Origin: Sesamum alatum
Lineage: Eukaryota > Streptophyta > Magnoliopsida > Lamiales > Pedaliaceae
Assembly (NCBI GenBank): GCA_034509735.1
Contig: JACGWO010000008.1
Coordinates: 17,185,864 to 17,249,863, forward strand
Reading direction: 5' to 3'
DNA: 64,000 nt
The notes under the pieces were generated by a model that was not told where the DNA came from, made no database searches, and worked only from the letters and a program-made list of their open reading frames with translations. Positions 45,170-56,837 of the stretch are shown here, in pieces. The stretch's first letter is position 1; each line of letters begins with the position of its first letter. The translations under genes were made by a program, and so were the position numbers.

Positions 45170-46350
45170 TTGTGGCATACTCGTTCAGCAGACATTGAAA
45201 GAGTTGTCAGTGATTATTTCCGAGGGTTGTTCACATCTGTAGCCCCTGATGATGGTGATTTAGAAGCAGTGCTTGCTGCTATCCCAACTCGGGTGATGGC
45301 GGAGATGAATGACCAACTTACTCAACCATTTACGGCGGATGAGGTTCGTGCTTCTATCTTCTCTATGGCACCTCTCACTTCCCCGGGGCCTGATGGTTTC
45401 CCCCCCATTTTTTTCCACAAGTATTGGTCGGTGATTGGTTCAGATATCTCTAGATGTGTGTTGAGTTTGCTGAATGATCGTAATTTTGTTCCATAACTTA
45501 ATTATACACATATTGTCCTGCTTCCAAAAACGGCTTTGCCTGAATCTATGACTGAATTTTGACCGATTAGTTTGTATAATGTGGTATACAAAATAGCCTC
45601 TAAAGCCATCACTAATAGGTTATCTCCTGTTATGGATATGATTATTTCTCCGACCCAATCAGCTTTTACGAGTGGTCGTCTCATAACGGATAATGTGTTA
45701 CTTGCTTTCGAGATTAGTCATTTTCTGAAATGTCGGAGGAGTGGAAATGTTGGATACTTTGCTCTTAAACTTGACATGAGCAAAGCATACGACAGGGTGG
45801 AGTGGGTGTTTTTGAATCGGTTACTGCGTCGGCTTGGTTTTGCTTCTACCTTTGTTGAGCTTATAATGTTATGCACCACTTCAGTTACCTTCTCATTTGT
45901 GTTGAATGGTTATTCTTTTGGGCTTCTCAAACCGGGTAGGGGTCTTCGATAGGGGGACCCTCTTTTGCCGTTTCTTTTCATTATTTGTGCTGAAACTTTC
46001 AGTTGCATGTTGCAGGTGGCTGAATTGAATGGGATGATAAAAGGCGTGGTTGTGGCCTGGGTTGCCCCTCGCATTTCACATTTGTTTTTCGCAGATGATT
46101 CGTTAATATGTTGTCAGGCGACTGAACGCTCTACATAGTTCATTTTGAATATTTTGCAGTAGTATTCCCATACCTCCGGATAGCTTATTAATTACCAAAA
46201 ACCGGAGATCACATTCAGCCCTAATACAGAGATGGGGTTACGAAACCGGTTGGCTGATCTGCTAGGTGTCCAGCTGGTGCCGAAACTGGCTAAGTATCTT
46301 GGCCTTCCAAACAGGCGCTCGAAGAAGGATGTCTTTGCTTATATACGCGA
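45170..46350 (+). pseudogene. LINE-b ORF2 part 2: reverse transcriptase, catalytic motif kept
   Basis: RT blocks: MAPLTSPGPDGFPPIFFHKY, a stop near 45495, YNVVYKIASKAITNRL, QSAFTSGRLITDNVLLAFE, LKLDMSKAYDRVEWVF, then GRGLR followed by a stop and GDPLLPFLFIICAE. The active site HLFFADDSLIC (about 46080) retains F-A-D-D, unlike LINE-a. Two further stops follow before KYLGLPNRRSKKDVF. Confidence 0.85.
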
Positions 46351-46356
46351 CTGTGT

Positions 46357-47561
46357 TTGGAAGCGTGTTTTGGGGTGGTCGGAAAAATTGTTATCCCGAT
46401 GTATGCTATGAGTTGCTTTCTTCTTCTTTTATCGTTGATCCAGGAGTTGGAATCTGTCTGTGCTGATTTTTGGTGGAATTGCAAGACGGAGAAAAAGATC
46501 CATTGCGTTTCTTGGCAGCGTCTATGTAACCGAAAACATGAAGGAGGTATGGGATTCCGTCTTCTTCATCAGTTTAATCTTGCTTTGCTCACAAAGCAAG
46601 CATGGCGACTGGTAAGTGATCCTGAAACTCTTCTCTCCCGAGTGCTAAAGGCTCGTTATTTTCCACGCACTGATTTCTTCCCAGCTCAAATAGGGAATAA
46701 TCCCTCCTATACTTGGCGGAGTATTATGGCGGCACAACCGGTCCTTAAGGCGGGCTGCAGGTGGAAGGTGGGAAACGGGTCTTCGGTCCCTATTTGGAAA
46801 GATAGCTAGATTCCGAGGCCTCATACTTTTTGGCCTTTTTCCCCAGTTGCTGTTATGATGGAGGATGCTAAAGTGTCTGAGCTCATTGAACCGGATGGTA
46901 GCGACACAAATTAAAATCTCGATCTTCTGTGATGCCAACGCTGAAGCTATCGCCGCTCTTCCGGTTCCTCAACCTTCTCTACATGATAGGTTAGTCTGGC
47001 ACTACTCTAAAACGGAAACCTTTTCGGTTCGGAGTGCATATAATGTGGCCATTAAGCGGGAACGGAGGGACATGGCTGTGGGCCAAAGTGGTTTGGGGGA
47101 GATGGCCAGAGGCGGCTGGGACTTTTTTGTGGAAGGCAAAACTTCCGGGTAAAGTTCGAGTTTTTGCGTGGCGGCTGTGTAAGCAAGCTCTGCCTATAGG
47201 TTTTAATTTGCGACGACGCCATCTCCAGGTGCATGATGGGTGTCCACAGTGTTTTGTTGAGGTGGAGGATGTCTATCACGTCATGTTAGGTTGTCACTTT
47301 GCTCGCCAAACTTGGGCATTGACGAACCTCCCCTGGCTAACGATTGAGAATTGGGGGAATAATGCTAAATGTTGGCTCCGACAGTTGCACCGAAACGTAG
47401 AGGCGTGGGAGTATGGTTTTGCTCTGGTGGTGGCTTGGAAGTTATGGCACTGCCACAATCTAGTTCTGATGGAAAATAGGATCCGGTCCCCCTGGGAGGT
47501 AGCTCAAGCAAGCAGGACTTTTCTTCATTTTTTGAGGGAGCGACTATGGAGGGAAATTTAA
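46357..47561 (+). pseudogene. LINE-b ORF2 part 3: thumb and zf-RVT domain
   Basis: Recognisable segments are PMYAMSCFLLLLSLIQELES, GGMGFRLLHQFNLALLTKQ, RVLKARYFPRTDFF, WKVGNGSSVPIWKDS with a stop, LVWHYSKTETFSVRSAYN, then in another frame LPGKVRVFAWRLCKQALP, CPQCF, VMLGCHFARQTW (zf-RVT Cys/His set). The frame ends at 47561 with FLRERLWREI, about 170 bp before the tail; no RNase H domain. Confidence 0.85.
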
Positions 47562-47757
47562 TTGATGGTTCTATGCGCACTGATTAATCTGGGTTAGGCT
47601 GCTCGTGGGCTCTAGAATTTACAGAGGATGAATTGTGTGTTGTTTTGGGACTTATTGCTGTTGTAAAATATCCTCTGTGTTTGAATTGTTGGTTGTGGAT
47701 TTTGATATTTAATATGAAGCTTGATTTTATCGGGAAAAAAAAAGAAAATTCTAGAAA

Positions 47758-48089
47758 GTCAATTATTATAGAACAATTAGCATCGAATCCTAAGAGTGAA
47801 TAACCAATTTCATTCAAACAAACTATCAAAAAAATAACTAACAATAATAAGTACATCTCAAACAGGTTTATTTAAGGAACAAGCTTTCTAATTTAATTAT
47901 AGCATCTCTACTTGCAGTAGAGTAAAATAAGAAAATAAAAAATAATAATAATAAAAATCTCTCATACAGAAATCACTAAATTATTTTATTTAATTTGCTT
48001 GCTATATAATGCCTAAAATAAATTATAGAGGATTAAAAAGTATGTAATAAGGAATTTCTATATTGCTGATAAAAAAGCAAGAACAATTC
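47758..48089. other. AT-rich spacer, no gene seen
   Basis: Short AT-rich interval between LINE-b and a MITE; nothing recognised. Confidence 0.6.
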
Positions 48090-48444
48090 ATATTTTTCGG
48101 AAAATTGCTTTTTGAGTCCCATATTTTAGGGCCTTTTTTGATTTGGTCCTATTTGTTGCATTTGTTTCATATTTTAGTCCCATTAGTTTAATTTTTCTGA
48201 AATTTGGTCTCAAACAACATTTTTCGTCAAATTGTTAACTGAGCCATCAAGTCTGTTATTGGGACAAGACTCTGCCACTGTTGATGGCTCCATTAATAAT
48301 TTGATGAAAAATATTGTTTGAGACCAAATTTGAGAAAAAAATTGAACAAATGGGACTAAATATAAGATAAATGCAATAAATTGGACCAAATAAAAAAATA
48401 TCCTAAGATATGGGACCCAAAATAAGATTTTTCCCATATTTTAC
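48090..48444. mobile_element. Mutator-like MITE with 9-bp TSD (copy 2)
   Basis: Same family as 12987-13315: GGAAAATTGCTTTTTGAGTCCC at the left and GGGACCCAAAATAAG at the right, meeting near a central GTCTGTTATTGGGAC segment. Flanks are ATATTTTTC (48090-48098) and ATATTTTAC (48436-48444), 8 of 9 identical. Element proper is 48099-48435. Confidence 0.8.
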
Positions 48445-48974
48445 CATTTTTTCCTAATTGTCACATAGAAAATACAATAATTGTACTTAAATGAAGTAAT
48501 TCTTCAAGAAATGTATTGATCAAACTGAAAATGCACAATTTTGATTGAATTTGAACTGTCTTGATTTGAGTAGTGTGCTACATCCCTTTTATATCCCAAA
48601 TTAGCCGACCACACTTACATTTGGAGTCCTACTCTTGAAGCCTACCTTAATGTCCAAGAAATGGAGTTGTCCAATCATCTGGACTGGCCTATTTCTAGTT
48701 TTCTCTTAATGTGCCACAACCATGTTTGCCATATGTCATAAAATTAATTAAACCATGCTCCAATTTATTTAGGATATAAGGATGTAAAGTGCACCGCTTA
48801 CATGCAATAAGTTATCACCGCCGATACAAAATTATAAGAAAGTACATGCACAACAGAATAAGAGCAAAGTAAAGAGGCCTCACATGTAAAATGTATACTT
48901 TCTAGTTAGCCCCTCTGCAAAGATTAAATATCTTCACATTGGATAAAGTTCATATTAGAAAACTATAAGAAAAC
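48445..48974. other. no gene seen
   Basis: Ordinary AT-rich spacer between two MITEs. Confidence 0.6.
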
Positions 48975-49190
48975 GGGATAACTGCAATTTACACCCCATG
49001 TAATATAAGAAATGGATAAAAAACCCCATGTAAAAAAAGAATTAGCAAATTATCTCCCTATGTTTTGAGAAATGAAACAAATTACCCCCCTATCAAGAGA
49101 AAACACATGAGAGTAATTTGCTAATTATATTTTCATAGAGAGAGTTTTGCTCATTTCTTATATCACAGAGTGGTAAATTGCATTTATCCC
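48975..49190. mobile_element. small foldback MITE, 216 bp
   Basis: GGGATAACTGCAATTTACACC at the left matches GGGATAAATGCAATTTACCAC, the reverse complement of the right end; TATAAGAAATG is also shared by both arms. No target duplication identified. Confidence 0.65.
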
Positions 49191-50324
49191 GATGTAGATA
49201 TTTTATTTGGTCCATAATCATCTCAATCGACAAGCCTCGAACGCAAAAACAACCATCACCATCTGAAGAATTGATGAATATTAGCCATGGGATTCAAACA
49301 AAGCAATATTAATATTACATGCAGCTTCAAGCATTTAAGTCGAAACAGAATTCAGTTAATCAACTATGCATACAAGAGACCATATTAAGATTTCTAAAAG
49401 GCGTGATGTCTACACACATTGGAAGGTATATGGGGCTACTGGGTTTGTTATCAATAATCAATTTGTTAAGTATATCTTGCTTGATTGTTTTAGAAAACAA
49501 TAAGAAAAAGTAATAAAATTGAAAGCTACAATTGTTTGACAAATCAGTAGTTAATTTCAATCTGGGATGTTGGGTGGATTCAGTAGTTAGCCCAGGAGAT
49601 CCACACACACAAAGTATATACAATATTAGTTCACAAAGAATTAATGGTTACAATGGAATAATATATAATCAAAATAAAGGGAAGACAGAGATAGAAAACG
49701 AATCAGTTTCCAGATCTGGTGGCGTGAGCCCAAACCCCCAAAAGCCGACAACCCTATAGTTGCTTGGCCTACAAAATCGATGGCCAATCGTCCACAAAGG
49801 ACCATACAAGAACACCATGAGGTACGGCGGCCAACGTCCACGAAGGGTCACACAAAAAACCAATCGTCCACTAAGGACCTCACACTAAACCACGAAGGTT
49901 GTTCACGAAGAACCGAGAATGAAGAAGAGAGGGAAAGTGAGTTCTTGACTGATTCTAGTTCGATGATTGTTCGATTGTTTTCACCACAATCATGACAAGG
50001 ATATATATAATAAGGAAGGTGAGATAATCGGAGGAGAAGAACAATTTCCAACGACATGGGAAATGGCGGCGGCGGAACCCAAGAGAAGAAGTGGAAGACG
50101 AGGAGGCACATGGGGAAGGAAAATGAAGATTAGGGTTTCAACCTAAAACCTTAGTGTTTAAGGAAGACCAAAGCAGATCGGGTCGGGTGGCGGGTCGGTG
50201 GGCTTCGGACGAGTGGGCCGGTCGAATGGGCCAGCCATCCAGTGGGTGCAACAGAGGGGATTTGGGCCATTTAATTGGAGACTTGGGCCACAAAATATGA
50301 CAAGGGATCTTAGTACATGAATAT
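49191..50324. other. no gene called; unusual ACGAAGG-rich segment
   Basis: From 49780 to 49915 a less AT-rich stretch repeats CAATCGTCCAC-AAGGAC and CCACGAAGG motifs, followed by a TATA-like run at 49998 and a GC-rich stretch. This could be part of an LTR or another non-coding element, but I found neither ends nor coding sequence. Frames at 49319-49513 and 49780-49995 have no domain. Confidence 0.4.
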
Positions 50325-50820
50325 GGGTTTAATATATTTTTCGTCCTGTATCTTTTATATTTTGACATTTTAGTCCTTTATCTTTTTAGGGTAGTAAATA
50401 AGTCCTGTAACTTTTTAATTTTTTGCGATTTTGGTCCTTCAGTCATCGGTGTTTGGAAATATTGCCGGAATATTTTTCTAAATTTGGGGTTTTTCTTCTC
50501 ATTGGTCAATTCCTGCCAGCATAGAATAATATTTTCGTCCTGTATCTTTTATATTTTGGCATTTTAGTCCTTTATATTTTTAAGGTAGCAAATAAGTCCT
50601 GTAACTTTTAATTTTTCGTAATTTTGGTCTATTAAATTGACCATTGGGAAGAAAAGCCCCAAATTAAAAGAAGTTCCGGCCAACACTTACAAACTCCGGC
50701 AATGAAAGGACCAAAATCGCGAAAAATTAAAAATTTACAAGACCTATTTGCTACTCTAGAAAGATAAAGGACTAAAACGCCAAAATACAAAAAATACAGG
50801 ACGAAAATTGCATTTAATCC
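50325..50820. mobile_element. foldback MITE with duplicated left arm
   Basis: TTCGTCCTGTATCTTTTATA, TTTTAGTCCTTTAT and AAATAAGTCCTGTAAC occur at 50340-50410 and again at 50534-50605. The inverted form (AAGACCTATTTGCTACTC, ATAAAGGACTAAAACGCC, ACAGGACGAAAATTGC) is at 50735-50815. The outer copy or the inner copy can each pair with the right arm. Confidence 0.7.
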
Positions 50821-51954
50821 AATTGTAGATCTAATCTAGTCCAACTTTAACATGAGCCCGAGAAAGTGAGAGAAACGAATAATGCGAGATGAAACTTTAA
50901 GTTCATGGTGAAATTTTCGTAATTGCAAGCATGCATTTAATATAAAATGAATTACTTTTTCAATTATTACCCGGATTTCCACTCGATCAGTGATTCCACC
51001 ATGTTCAGGAATGTTATCACCAAAAATCCTGTGACAAATCCAAAAATAACATGGAACGGGTACAAAATTAGATCTTAGCTAAGACCAAAGGATCAGCCAC
51101 TTTTTGTGACTTTTGTCCAACCATTCTGCATGTCCTGTCTAGTTGAAATTTATTCTGGTAAGCAACCAAAAGGTTGAGTATAAAACATCAACCTCGTTTC
51201 TCAACTAGGTTGTATCAAAAACTAAACTAGCACGATGGAGACAAACCTTCTGAAACTACGGCGAAATGCCTCCCTAGCTTCATGACTTAGATATCCTACA
51301 CAATCAAAACCAAGAACTAAATTAAAAAATTCAATGCGTACAAATCAATTGAGGATTTGAAGTGTAAAAATGATCTAAGAACAAACTCACACAAGTCAAA
51401 GACATATTTGAACTTAAGCTTCTACTCCACATCTGTATCAATATCCTCTCTTTGAAATCACCTTCAGTTCTACGTTTGATTGAGATTCTACTTCTTTGAG
51501 ATCGCCTATTGAAGAGGAATTTTGATACCATAGTGTTTCTTAAGGTTTTTGGAAAGAGGAATTTCTAAACAAACAAAAGTAAAAAAACGAATTGAAGGTT
51601 TCTGGGTGAAAAGAACTACAAATAGAGTTGAAGAGAAAAAGAAATTAGAAAAAAAAAAAAGGAGAAGTAAAGGAGATGAGTAGCTCAGTACGTAGAAGAC
51701 GAGTGAGGAGAAAGAAGTGAAATTAAGAGAATAAATTTGGGAAAAAAGAAAATGAAAAAAAGAGCACAAAAATAAATAAATAAAACAATATCCGCCCCAC
51801 CTTTAAATTAATTAGTCAAGGTGGATAAAAAACTACAGCCATGATTGAAGGAGCCATGGTTATTTTTGACATCCACTTTGACTTTTAAGCCATGGTTAAT
51901 TTTGTGCTCGCAATATTTAATTTTTTTTTAGTGAGGTTAATTTCATAAAGCATC
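50821..51954. other. no gene seen; possible CACTA-like end near 51938
   Basis: AT-rich DNA. GAGCCATGGTTATTTTTGAC, AAGCCATGGTTAATTTTGTG and a terminal TTTTTTTTTAGTG near 51925-51937 resemble the right end of the CACTA-like MITE at 52804, but no left end was found. Confidence 0.4.
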
Positions 51955-52390
51955 TATGCCGATTGATGCGGCAGCATGTGCTGCCATGGTAACCCGTTAT
52001 GTAAGATATTTACCACTCTAGTTTTGTATGAGTTCCAAGATTTTGTTTTAAAAAGGTATATTGTTAGAGAGAAGAGGCCTTGGAGTTTATAAGCAAGCTG
52101 CTTATCTGCTTCTGATGCGGGATGCATGACAACATCATTAGCTCCCCAAATTAGGGCCTTGGGGTGGGCACATGGCCTCAATCCCACATATAGCGCCAAA
52201 TGATGCGATGCTTGACGCGATCGGTGGCCCCATTGGTTGACGAATTGCTCGCTTTAATTTCGTATAAGCTTTACAATTTTGTCCTAAAAAGGCGCTTTAC
52301 TAAGTAGACGAGCCTGGGGATATCTAAACCACACAACCTTCTTGTTTGCAATCAATATGGGATGTGCGCTAACATCCTCAACTTTTTTTT
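51955..52390. repeat. two diverged direct copies of an unidentified ~185-bp repeat
   Basis: Parallel motifs in both units: TTGTATGAGTTCCAAGATTTTG and CGTATAAGCTTTACAATTTTG; TTTTAAAAAGGTAT and CCTAAAAAGGCGC; GATGCGGGATGCATGACAACATC and AATATGGGATGTGCGCTAACATC. No coding function recognised. Confidence 0.5.
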
Positions 52391-52803
52391 TTAACATGTA
52401 CAATTACATAATTTTGAAATTTTGTGAGCAATTATCACAAATGGATTTTAAGGTTCCTTAAAATTATATTTATTTCAAACATTTGTTGTTTTTTGTAATT
52501 TCTATGACCACATTTTATCAAGTTTTTATATTTCTTTGTAATGTTGTTACGATGGTTTGTGATATTATGTATGGGCACTCTATTTCTCTCAACATCCCTT
52601 CGTATATACTCCTATATAAAAAAGAAAAAAATATTTCAAGTTACTACATACCCAAAGAATTTAAAATTTATTAAATCATAATTCAAAATAAATTAAAAAT
52701 ATAATTTTCTAATATTAAATTATTCAAATTAATTTCGAATAATTTATTATTACAAATAATTTTTTTTAGTCAAATCCATGAATCCAAATATATTAAAAAC
52801 TGG

Positions 52804-53118
52804 CACTACAAAAAATATGACATTTAACCATGACTATTTGTCATGGTTAATACTAAATAACCGTAGCGAATAGTCATTGACCACGGTCACGCAACGGTTG
52901 TCGGCCGTGATTTTTGCGAGGGTGGCTAAAACATTTGCCATGGCTAAAAGCCATGGTGATGTTTTTACCACGGCTAAAAGCCGTGGCAAATAAGTTTTTC
53001 ATGTTGAAAAAACTAGTTTTTGCATTGGTTTATTTAACCGTAGTTAATAATAGTTATTTACCATGATTTTTAATCATGATCATTAAAAATGTAGCTACTA
53101 TTAATTTTTTTTCTAGTG
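52804..53118. mobile_element. CACTA-like MITE with palindromic interior, 315 bp
   Basis: It starts CACTACAAAAAATATG and ends TTTTTTCTAGTG, so CACTA is at both ends in inverse orientation. Inside are short palindromes such as CCATGGCTAAAAGCCATGG and CCACGGCTAAAAGCCGTGG. The 3-bp flanks (TGG and AGC) do not match, so the duplication is lost or the ends are slightly off. No transposase. Confidence 0.65.
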
Positions 53119-53574
53119 AGCAGACTGGACCTCTGCAACCAATAGGTTGGATCATCCATTTTAGTTTGGTTGTTTCCAGTCTCTCCCCTCCCCCCTTCCC
53201 TCGATACACAACCCTAGCAAGTAGTAACACAACATGCAGTGAGGGACTCGCGCGATGAATTGCTCAAGTAAATTTTTCCCACTTTACTCTCTTTACTTAC
53301 ATATATATGCAAATATAATTTGACTTGTTGTAATTGCCATTTTAGTTGCTAATTTGTAATAACAATGTAGTTTAAAATATGGATGCAATTACATGTTAAT
53401 CCATAGATTAGATTGAGAGAGAATTAGAGAAATACACTTGTCCCACATAGGAATATGATGGGAAAGTGTGGGGCATTTGATAAGTATATAAGGGGTATGT
53501 GGGGGTGAGTGTTTTACACTCATTTTGTTTCCCACATTGGAAGTTTATTTATTTTTAATGGGAAATGGAATGCA
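53119..53574. other. no gene seen
   Basis: Contains TTGTCCCACATAGGA and TTTCCCACATTGGA as a possible weak inverted or direct pair around a TATATAAGGGG sequence; not enough to call an LTR. Confidence 0.4.
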
Positions 53575-54213
53575 TTAATCTGGCAAATTTGCTAAAGCTA
53601 AAGTACAAGCTGGAGAAGATAAAACCGTGGTACCTTCATCCATTCTTGATGATAGTTTGGCAAGAGAATGTGCCACACAATTACCAGTCCGACGAATTAA
53701 AGGAAAACAACAAGCAACAAAACAAATAAAAAGAGATAAAATGTCAAAGATAATAGGCCCTATAGCAGAAGAGGCCGCAGTTGAAGAAGTAAGCTGAGAA
53801 TGAAGAGAGGCGCAATTGCCTTCAAGCACAATATGAGACCAACCATGTCTAACATCAAGTTGAATGGCAATTCGTAATGCCCAGGCTTCAACAACGTCAG
53901 GCGAAAGACGACGATGTAAGTGGCTTGAAATCCATGCAAGGCATTTTCCGTCGGAGTTTCGAGCTACCACTCCAACTCCAAAGTCTCCATCAGATTGGAA
54001 GATCATTGCGTCCCAATTGATTTTCACTGTCTCAAGAGCGGGAGCAGACCAATTAGAAGGAACAACAGGGAATTTCAAGCTGTCATGTGGCTCAAGTAGC
54101 CCAATATAAGTGCATAGAAAATTTCGAGCAGACGAAACAATCAATTCCGGCGAAATGTTGTCACTGCTCATCCACCTGCGGTTTCTAGCCCATAAGATAT
54201 ACCAACAAATCAT
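53575..54213 (-). pseudogene. LINE-c RNase H domain (RVT_3 type)
   Basis: A 212-codon open frame. Landmarks: VKINWDAMIFQSDGDFGVGV (first Asp), SPDVVEAWALRIAIQL (Glu), HIVLEGNCASLHSQL, and RTGNCVAHSLAKLS (His/Asn region). The family has LEGD at the third site; here it is LEGN, so a catalytic aspartate is replaced. This Archaea-like RNase H is known from a subset of plant L1 elements and is thought to remove template RNA. Confidence 0.8.
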
Positions 54214-54264
54214 AAAAAAAATACGCCTATCCTGATCATCAAGGTTTCACAATACTTGAAAAAG

Positions 54265-55460
54265 CTAGTCCCGTGCATTAGTTATCCAGTCCGAGATAAT
54301 TGCCCAACGCAAATCCGATAAACACCAGACCATCTTACTAAGGGGACACAATAAGGTGTGTCTATCATCTTCCTCGCTCGATTGACAGAAAGGGCAGACA
54401 ACATTAGTACCAGGACTCTGTCGCGTCAAATTTGATCCGACAGGGAGCGAATCTGAGCAAAGTCTACAACAGAAGACACGAATTTTATGTGGAATCTTAG
54501 CATTCCAAATACTCCTCCAGCCATCCCGTTGATCCTGAGAATTTGCTTCTGAAGAGGTTGGACGAAGTTGCCTTGCTGAATGAAAGGCCAAACGATATGC
54601 TGATTTAACTGAGAAGGTGCCCGATTTAGTGTAGTGCCACACGATTCTATCCTCAAGAAGATGGTTGCTAATGGGAATTGAGAGGATAGCCCGACAGTCT
54701 GAAGGATCAAAGATCATTTCAAGCAATTGCACATTCCAGTCATGAGTTTCGGGTTCTAATAAGTGACTGACCGTAGTTGGAGGGGGCAGTGGGTCAAGCA
54801 ACTTATTTCGCATGGAAAGAGGGAGCCTTTAGGATCTAAGGGTCAATCCAAATTCGAGCCTTCATCCCATTACTGATACGCCACCGATACCCCGCAAGAA
54901 TGAGATCTTTTGAGGAAAAGATACTACACCAAGTGAACAAAGGCCGATGCCCAAGGTTCGCTTCCAAGATCATTGAGTCTGGAAAGTAACGCGACCGGAG
55001 AAGTTTTCCCACCAATGATTCAGGGTCGATTAAGGAGGCGCCAGAATTGCTTTGCAAGCATGGCAGAATTAAATGTTCTCAAATCCCGGAGTCCAAGTCC
55101 CCCTTTCAGTTTTGTAGTACAAAGTCGGTCCCATGAGATCTAATGGATTTTCCAATTGTCGGAGGAGTTCCACCAAAAGTTAGCAATCATGGATTCAACC
55201 TCACGAATGAATCCCTTGGGAAGACAAAAAACCCCCATTGAGTAAGTCGAGATAGCTTGTACTAAAGCCTTTATTAAGATCTCTTTACCGACCGATGACA
55301 GTTGTTTTTCACCCCATGAGCAAAGTTTTCTCCAAATCCGATCACGTAAAGAATTGAAAACAGTTTTCTTAGATCTACCCACCACAGATGGTAAGCCGAG
55401 GTATTTATCGTGACGATCCGCCCTTCGAATATTCAGCCCGGCCGAAATAGACGCCATCAA
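54265..55460 (-). pseudogene. LINE-c thumb region and zf-RVT domain
   Basis: Three frames: 55460-55140 (DKYLGLPSVVGRSKKTVFNS, GKEILIKALVQAISTYSMGV), 55057-54836 (LVGKLLRSRYFPDSMILEAN, WRISNGMKARIWIDP) and 54813-54265 with DRIVWHYTKSGTFSVKSAYR, KIPHKIRVFCCRLCSDSLPV, CPFCQ and HTLLCPLSKMVW, the zinc-binding Cys/His set. Confidence 0.8.
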
Positions 55461-55497
55461 GTGTTCTTATTGAAGATGATTACCGATTTTTGAAGGT

Positions 55498-56837
55498 TTA
55501 CTTCTTGGTCGGATGCTTTGCCATAAACATGCAACAGAGATTTGATACAATCCATAGCCTCGGGGGAAGCTTGAGAGCATAATAGTGTATCATCGACAAA
55601 GAACAAGTGAGAGATACTAGGGGCTTTGCGACAAATCCGAATACCTTCAAGTAGGCCAGAACATTCAGCTCGGAGATCAAGGCGCTAAGTGCCTCCATAC
55701 AAAGCAGGAAGAGATATGGTGTAAGAGGGTCCCCTTGTCGAAGGCTCCGTTCAGGAGTGATGTTTCCGAATTGCCTGCCACTCAAATGAAGAAATACGAC
55801 ACAGAGGAGACACAGAGTAAAACAAGCTCAATAAAATGATCATGGAATCCTAATTTAAAAAGTTTCTGCCAGAGGAAGCCCCATTCGACCTTGTCATATG
55901 CCTTACTTATATCCAACTTAAGTGCCATATGACCCTTCTTACCCTAATTTTTATTCTTAAGAAAATGATTGATTTCAAAGGCTATAAGGACATTATCAGT
56001 AATGAGCCTGCCTGGAATAAAAGCCGATTAGGTAAGGGAAATAATTTTATCAAGTAAGGGTTTCAATCTATTAGCAATACACTTAGTGACAATTCGCATT
56101 ATTACGTTGCATAAGCTAATAGGCCGAAAGTGCGAAACAAATTCCGGAGAGGTGCATTTAGGGGTCAACGAGATATGAGTAAAATTCAAGTTATCATCAA
56201 ACACACGATCATTCAAGATATTAAGAACACAATGGAAAACATCATTCTTAACAATATGCCAATATTTTTGAAAGAAAATCAGGGGCATACCACCAGGACC
56301 AGGAGATTTGAGGGGGGGGGGGGGGGGCATGTGTGAGATAGCGAGGGTGATTTCCTCAAAGGTATATGGTTTCACCAAATTCGAGTTCATGTTCGAGTCC
56401 ACCTTACGTGATAAAGCCTCGACTCCACGCTCAAAATCATTGACTGATGGCTCAGTTGAGGTGAAAACACGCCTAAAATGTTGTGTAATATGAAGGGCAA
56501 TATCCCGTTTCTCCTCCAACCATTTACCATCCGAATCCTTCAGCCTTTTAATTGAATTTTTCCGAAAAGTGCGGCTAGCATATGAGTGGAAAAATTTGGT
56601 GTTTCGGTCCCCTTCTCTTAACCAATGAGTTTTAGCCTGTTGCTTCCAGATAATCTCCTCGGCATGAAGTAGTTTCTCTAATTCTTTCCGAAGTCGGTTT
56701 TCCTGTCTCAGTAATTCCCCTGTCAGTGCCCGCCGTCGAAGTGATTGAATCTGTTTCTCAATATTTGTAATCCACCGACGAATGACACCACAACCCGTTT
56801 GATTCTTGGCCAGCAGCTTTGAGTGACAAAATTCCAT
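55498..56837 (-). pseudogene. LINE-c reverse transcriptase
   Basis: The 269-codon frame from 56837 covers a coiled linker (KTHWLREGDRNTKFFHSYA) and RT blocks up to KSPGPGGMPLIFFQKYWHI and SHFRPISLCNVIMRIVTKCI, stopping at 56028. Beyond it LDISKAYDKVEW and RSLRQGDPLTPYLF follow with shifts. The active site HLFFVDDTLLC (about 55600) is intact in another frame. A run of 16 C on the coding strand encodes extra prolines before KSPGP. Confidence 0.8.
56312..56327. repeat. G16 homopolymer within LINE-c RT
   Basis: Sixteen G on the plus strand. It encodes five prolines on the coding strand where relatives usually have one or two, yet the reading frame is kept. Confidence 0.9.

Larger units (their letters stand above)
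42179..47757 (+). mobile_element. full-length, inactive plant L1 LINE (LINE-b)
   Basis: The element (42193-47743) has ORF1, ORF2 and a short A9 tail. Its target duplication is GAAAATGCTAGAAA (42179-42192) and GAAAATTCTAGAAA (47744-47757), 14 bp with one mismatch. It has the same architecture as LINE-a but is clearly diverged in sequence and codon use (more C/T-rich), so they come from different lineages and not from a local duplication. It also lacks an RNase H domain. Many frameshifts and stops. Confidence 0.9.

Noticed and set aside
53400..53560. Possible solo LTR with TCCCACAT motifs
   Set aside because: No matching TG/CA ends or target duplication could be found.
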